Shown piece after piece: positions 60,925 through 64,000 of a DNA stretch of 64,000 nucleotides (position 1 is its first letter; every line of letters starts with the position of its first letter). This stretch comes from Aquipseudomonas alcaligenes MRY13-0052. GTDB lineage: Bacteria; Pseudomonadota; Gammaproteobacteria; Pseudomonadales; Pseudomonadaceae. Position numbers and translations under genes: made by a program. The notes below the pieces were generated by a model. The model had not been told where the DNA came from. It saw only the letters and a list, made by a program, of their open reading frames with translations, and did no database searches. The DNA lies in assembly GCA_000474255.1 (NCBI GenBank), contig BATO01000011.1:55728-119727 (forward strand), in the 5' to 3' direction.

Positions 60925-61350
60925 ATGGATCTTAAGTTGATAAAGGGCCTGCTGACACTCGCCGTCTGCACCGCCCTCGGCGCCTGCGTCCCCGTCTACA
61001 AGACCCTCCAGCCCTATGCCGAGGCACAGGTGCGCAACGAGCAGGGCCAGCCGCTGGAGTCGGCGGAGGTGGTGTTGATCAGCAGCGCCTATCCCTATGG
61101 CTGGGAGCAGTTCAGGGCGGCGGCGATGACCGACCCGGCAGGTGTCGCGACCTTCTACAAGGTGAAGGATTTCCGCCTCGAGTTCTTCGTGATCCACGGG
61201 GCGCAGGAGTTCTTCTGGAACTGGTGCGTGAAGAGCCGGGGCTACGCGACCCAGACCACCGCCTTCAGCAATGGCGATGATTTCGAGGCCTATCCGACGT
61301 TCGTGCTCAAGCCGGGGGATTCCACGGCTTGCCCTGAGCCCAGGAAATAG
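60925..61350 (+). CDS. Predicted lipoprotein of unknown function
   Basis: 141-aa protein with a lipoprotein signal (LLTLAVCTALGAC, lipid-modified C21). The mature domain looks like a small beta-sandwich of carboxypeptidase-regulatory/transthyretin type: VRNEQGQPLESAEVVLISSAYP, TDPAGVATFYKVKDF. Such domains sit on the cell surface or in the periplasm. Start ATG 60925 with AAGGAAGG upstream. The following 125-aa gene begins 35 bases later on the same strand. Confidence 0.75.
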   Translation: MDLKLIKGLLTLAVCTALGACVPVYKTLQPYAEAQVRNEQGQPLESAEVVLISSAYPYGWEQFRAAAMTDPAGVATFYKVKDFRLEFFVIHGAQEFFWNWCVKSRGYATQTTAFSNGDDFEAYPTFVLKPGDSTACPEPRK

Positions 61351-61385
61351 GACAGCTTCACGCCGTCGTGCCCAAGGAGATGCAT

Positions 61386-61763
61386 GTGAACGAGCCGCTT
61401 TACACACCGGAACAGGTGGCGAAAAGAAATGCCGCGACGGATAAGCATGTCCGGCGCTGGTTGGCGGAGCTGCCCAGTACGGAAAAGCTCGAATTCCTCA
61501 AACAGCTTTGGCCGCTGAATTTCCGCTTTACGCTCCTGCTCGTTCAGGGGGCGAGGCTGTCCAGGCAGGAAAGCGAAAGCCTGCTCGTGCACTGGTTACG
61601 CCACGGTAACCATAACGGTGCGCAGGAGCTCATCAAGCGGCTCGAGCCGGTGCTGGGGGAGAAGCGCTTCTGGCGTGTCGTTGCGCAGGAAGAACTCAGC
61701 CCGGCCATGTACGACTTCATCAACTACCACAGCCATGGCCGGCTGGACGCTGAGCGCTCCTAA
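61386..61763 (+). CDS. Unknown 125-aa protein
   Basis: Soluble helical protein, NEPLYTPEQVAKRNAATDKHVRRWLAEL..., without signal peptide. No family recognised. The GTG at 61386 has AAGGAG six bases upstream, which is better than the ATG at 61380 lying directly on that site. Its TAA overlaps the stop codon of the convergent ADP-ribosylglycohydrolase gene by three bases. Probably co-transcribed with the lipoprotein gene. Confidence 0.65.
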   Translation: MNEPLYTPEQVAKRNAATDKHVRRWLAELPSTEKLEFLKQLWPLNFRFTLLLVQGARLSRQESESLLVHWLRHGNHNGAQELIKRLEPVLGEKRFWRVVAQEELSPAMYDFINYHSHGRLDAERS

Positions 61764-62668
61764 GCGCGGCTGATCGCCGCCTGATACAACCCTTCCGCGA
61801 TCTTCTCGATCTCATCCCCCTGGTGCAGCTTGCCGAGCCATTTGGCCGGGATGCCGGGCTTGCCGTAATAGGCGCCGGCGACCTGGCCGACGATGGCGGC
61901 GGTGGTGTCGGCGTCGTCGCCCAGGTTGGCGGCTTCGAGCACGGCGGCTTCGAAGGAGTCGGTGGCCCAGAAGCACCAGAGCGCGGCTTCGAGTGAGGCG
62001 ACGCAGTAGCCCGTGCCGCGTATCTGCGCGCGGGGCTTGCCGATGAAGCTGCCGCTGGCCAGTTCGCGGATGGCGGGTTGCAGGTAGAGGGCGGGGGAGG
62101 AGTCGAGCAACTGGTCGCGGGATTTGCCGGCCAGGGCGTTGGCGATGACCTGGGCCAGCAGCTTGCAGGCCTCGACCGCTTCGGCCGCGCCGTGGGTGGT
62201 ACGCGAGCTCTGCTGGGCGAAGCGGGTGACATCTTCCTGGTGAGGGAAGTAGTACATGACCACCGGGGCGAGGCGCATCAGCGAGCCGTTGCCGGCGGTG
62301 TCCGGGTCGCTGGAGCCGGCGAAGGGCTGGCCGGATTCCTGGTAGTGGGTCAGCGCCTCGCGGATGGTGGTGCCGATGTCGAAGCATTGCCCGGTGGAGC
62401 TCCAGTAGCCCCATTGCCACCAGTTGAGGTAACGCGTCATCTGGTCGGCGGCGTCGAAGCCGTTTTTCTCCAGCAGGCTTTCGGCGAGGCAGAGGGCCAT
62501 CGAGGTGTCGTCGGTCCATTGGCCCGCCGCGAGGGCGAAGGGGCCGCCGCCGTTCATGTCGTCGATGGGCTTGAAGGTGCCGGGCGGGAAGAATTCGAGG
62601 GTGGTGCCGACGGCGTCACCGCTGGCCAGGCCGAGCAGGCATCCCTTGTAGCGATCCAGTAGTTCCAT
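61760..62668 (-). CDS. ADP-ribosylglycohydrolase family protein
   Basis: 302-aa DraG/ARH-like hydrolase that removes ADP-ribose from proteins or small molecules using two Mg/Mn ions. Metal motifs: GDAVGTTLEF near the N terminus, QWTDDTSMALCL (about 49-60), GNGSLMRLAPV, and LGDDADTTAAIVGQVAGA (about 248-265). It is complete and has family length. No partner ADP-ribosyltransferase is seen in the window, so substrate is unknown. Start ATG 62668. Confidence 0.92.
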   Translation of the reverse strand: MELLDRYKGCLLGLASGDAVGTTLEFFPPGTFKPIDDMNGGGPFALAAGQWTDDTSMALCLAESLLEKNGFDAADQMTRYLNWWQWGYWSSTGQCFDIGTTIREALTHYQESGQPFAGSSDPDTAGNGSLMRLAPVVMYYFPHQEDVTRFAQQSSRTTHGAAEAVEACKLLAQVIANALAGKSRDQLLDSSPALYLQPAIRELASGSFIGKPRAQIRGTGYCVASLEAALWCFWATDSFEAAVLEAANLGDDADTTAAIVGQVAGAYYGKPGIPAKWLGKLHQGDEIEKIAEGLYQAAISRA

Positions 62669-62779
62669 GTGCGTATCCCCAGGGTGGACCTGATGGGTAC
62701 TCCAGGGCCGGGCCTGGGGCAAGTGTCTGCGCGATGAGCGGGCAGGATCGGTGCGTGCAGCCCCGATCCTGCCGTTCCA

Positions 62780-64000
62780 TCAACTGCGCGCCAACGGCGG
62801 GGTGCGCGGCGGCACCCGGCGCTTGCTGCCGGTGGCCTCGTAGGCCGAGGCGAGGCGCAGCAGCGTGGAGTCGTCGTAGGCGCGGCCGGCGAAGGTGAGG
62901 CCGACGGGCATGCCGATATCGGCCATCACGCCCATGGGCACGGTGACCGTGGGCACGCCCAGGTGGCGGATGGCGAGGTTGCCGTTGGCGACCCAGATGC
63001 CATTGCTCCAGGCGATGTCGGCGGACTCGGGGTTGACGTCGGCGTCGGCCGGGCCCACGTCGGCGACGGTGGGGAAGAGCACGGCGTCGAGGCCCAGGCG
63101 GTCCATCCATTCTTCGAGGTCGATGCGGCGGGTCTGCTCCAGGCCGCGCAGGCCGTCGGGCAGGGTGGGGATCTGGTCCCAGGGCGTGATGCCGCGCTCG
63201 GCCATCCGCACGTACTCGTCCATGCCCGCCGCCAGGTCGCCCTCGCGGTTGGGCAGGGTGCCCGGGTCGTGGGGGAAGATCTTCGGCCCGTCGACGTCCA
63301 CCAGGCGGTTGAGCCTGGGGTCGCCATTGGCGCGGAGGAAGTCGTCGAAGGCCCAGGCGGAAAGGTCCCAGAGCTCGTGGTGGAGGAATTCCTTGGACAC
63401 TATCCCGCGGTTGAACACGGTGGGGGCGCCGGGGCGGTCGCCCTCGCAGTTGGACACCAGCGGGAAATCGACCTCGACCACTTCGGCGCCGGCGGCTTCG
63501 AGGGCCTTGCGGGCCTCCTGCCACAGGTCGATCACCGAGGCGCGGGTGTTGATGCGCTGGCCGGTGGGGCCGCCGATGCCGGGGGCTTCGCTGGTGCCGG
63601 CTTGCGGGTCGGCGTTGATGAACATGCGCGGCACGCCGAGGCGCTTGCCGGCCAGGGCCTCGGCCTTCACTGCGAGCTCCAGGTAGGAGGCGGGGCGCAC
63701 GCTGGAGGCGGCCGGAATCGGCACCCAGGGCTGCAGGCGCCACAGGTCGCCACGGGTGTCCGGGTCATCGGCGACCACCACGTCGAGCACTTCGAGCAGG
63801 TCCGCCATGGTGCGGGCGTAGGGCACCACGACGTCCATGGTCGGCGTGAGCGGCCAGTTGCCGCGCACCGAGATCACCCCGCGCGAGGGCGTGTAGGCGC
63901 ACAGGCCGTTGTTGGAAGCGGGGCCACGGCCGCTGGACCAGGTTTCCTCGGCCAGGCCGAAGGCCGAGAAGCTGGCCGCGGTGGCGGTGCCGGCGCCGTT
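62780..64000 (-). CDS. Amidase-signature family protein (5' end outside window)
   Basis: At least 406 residues of an amidase; the frame is still open at base 64000, so the N terminus is missing. Visible parts include NGAGTATAASFSAFGL, the nucleophile segment ETWSSGRGPASNNGL, YTPSRGVISVRGNWPLTPT and TMADLLEVLDVVV, and near the C terminus GVMADIGMPVGLTFAGRAYD. The catalytic lysine and cis-serine lie outside the window. It hydrolyses amides, but the substrate cannot be told. It is 112 bases downstream... of nothing on its own strand except the ADP-ribosylglycohydrolase gene, which follows it; co-transcription is possible. Confidence 0.9.
   Translation of the reverse strand, partial: NGAGTATAASFSAFGLAEETWSSGRGPASNNGLCAYTPSRGVISVRGNWPLTPTMDVVVPYARTMADLLEVLDVVVADDPDTRGDLWRLQPWVPIPAASSVRPASYLELAVKAEALAGKRLGVPRMFINADPQAGTSEAPGIGGPTGQRINTRASVIDLWQEARKALEAAGAEVVEVDFPLVSNCEGDRPGAPTVFNRGIVSKEFLHHELWDLSAWAFDDFLRANGDPRLNRLVDVDGPKIFPHDPGTLPNREGDLAAGMDEYVRMAERGITPWDQIPTLPDGLRGLEQTRRIDLEEWMDRLGLDAVLFPTVADVGPADADVNPESADIAWSNGIWVANGNLAIRHLGVPTVTVPMGVMADIGMPVGLTFAGRAYDDSTLLRLASAYEATGSKRRVPPRTPPLARS

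Overview
The window is GC-rich, gene-dense chromosomal DNA that looks like a Pseudomonas sensu lato. The reasons are OprD-type porins, FecI/FecR/TonB iron systems, an agu2ABCA'-type agmatine operon, a bacteriophytochrome operon, and many short palindromic repeats that begin with GTAG. No rRNA, tRNA, CRISPR array, insertion sequence or prophage was recognised. The species assignment is inference.

Layout. 0.1-7.3 kb (+): kynureninase, an amino-acid permease, an OprD porin, an LVIVD-type propeller protein and a second porin, closed by a terminator. 8.1-16.6 kb (-): a complete eight-gene 3-hydroxyanthranilate meta-cleavage operon in the order nbaE-H-J-I-G-F-C-D with an upstream LysR gene. It takes 3-hydroxyanthranilate through 2-aminomuconate to pyruvate and acetyl-CoA. 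16.9-28.5 kb: two mirror-image sigma/anti-sigma/TonB-receptor systems back to back on a 189-bp control region, followed by a PepSY-type three-gene membrane cluster. 28.8-34.0 kb: a LysR gene divergent from agu2A-B-C-A' (agmatine to putrescine; the last enzyme carries a Tat signal).

34.3-43.8 kb is the least understood part: small coupled genes (one DUF1883), a WYL regulator divergent from a 347-aa unknown gene, a 703-aa unknown protein with an internally duplicated domain, an NCS1 permease overlapping a carbon-nitrogen hydrolase, and a second WYL regulator. Three palindromes built from GCGACA/TGTCGC half-sites lie at both WYL promoters and in the gap between the 347-aa and 703-aa genes. This suggests a shared operator and a small undescribed regulon.

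44.4-49.8 kb: a tandem-duplicated PPOX flavoprotein, a solute-binding protein, a divergent HxlR/GST pair, an AraC regulator and a 119-aa unknown. 50.1-55.8 kb (+): bacteriophytochrome, response regulator, hybrid kinase and heme oxygenase in one operon. 56-64 kb: divergent MerR/ene-reductase and TetR/MAPEG pairs with visible operators, small unknown genes, an ADP-ribosylglycohydrolase and a truncated amidase.

Intergenic spaces are filled with several families of GTAG-plus-hairpin repeats (REP/REPIN-like). Their stems change by compensatory substitutions. In three cases they supply the stop codon of a neighbouring gene.
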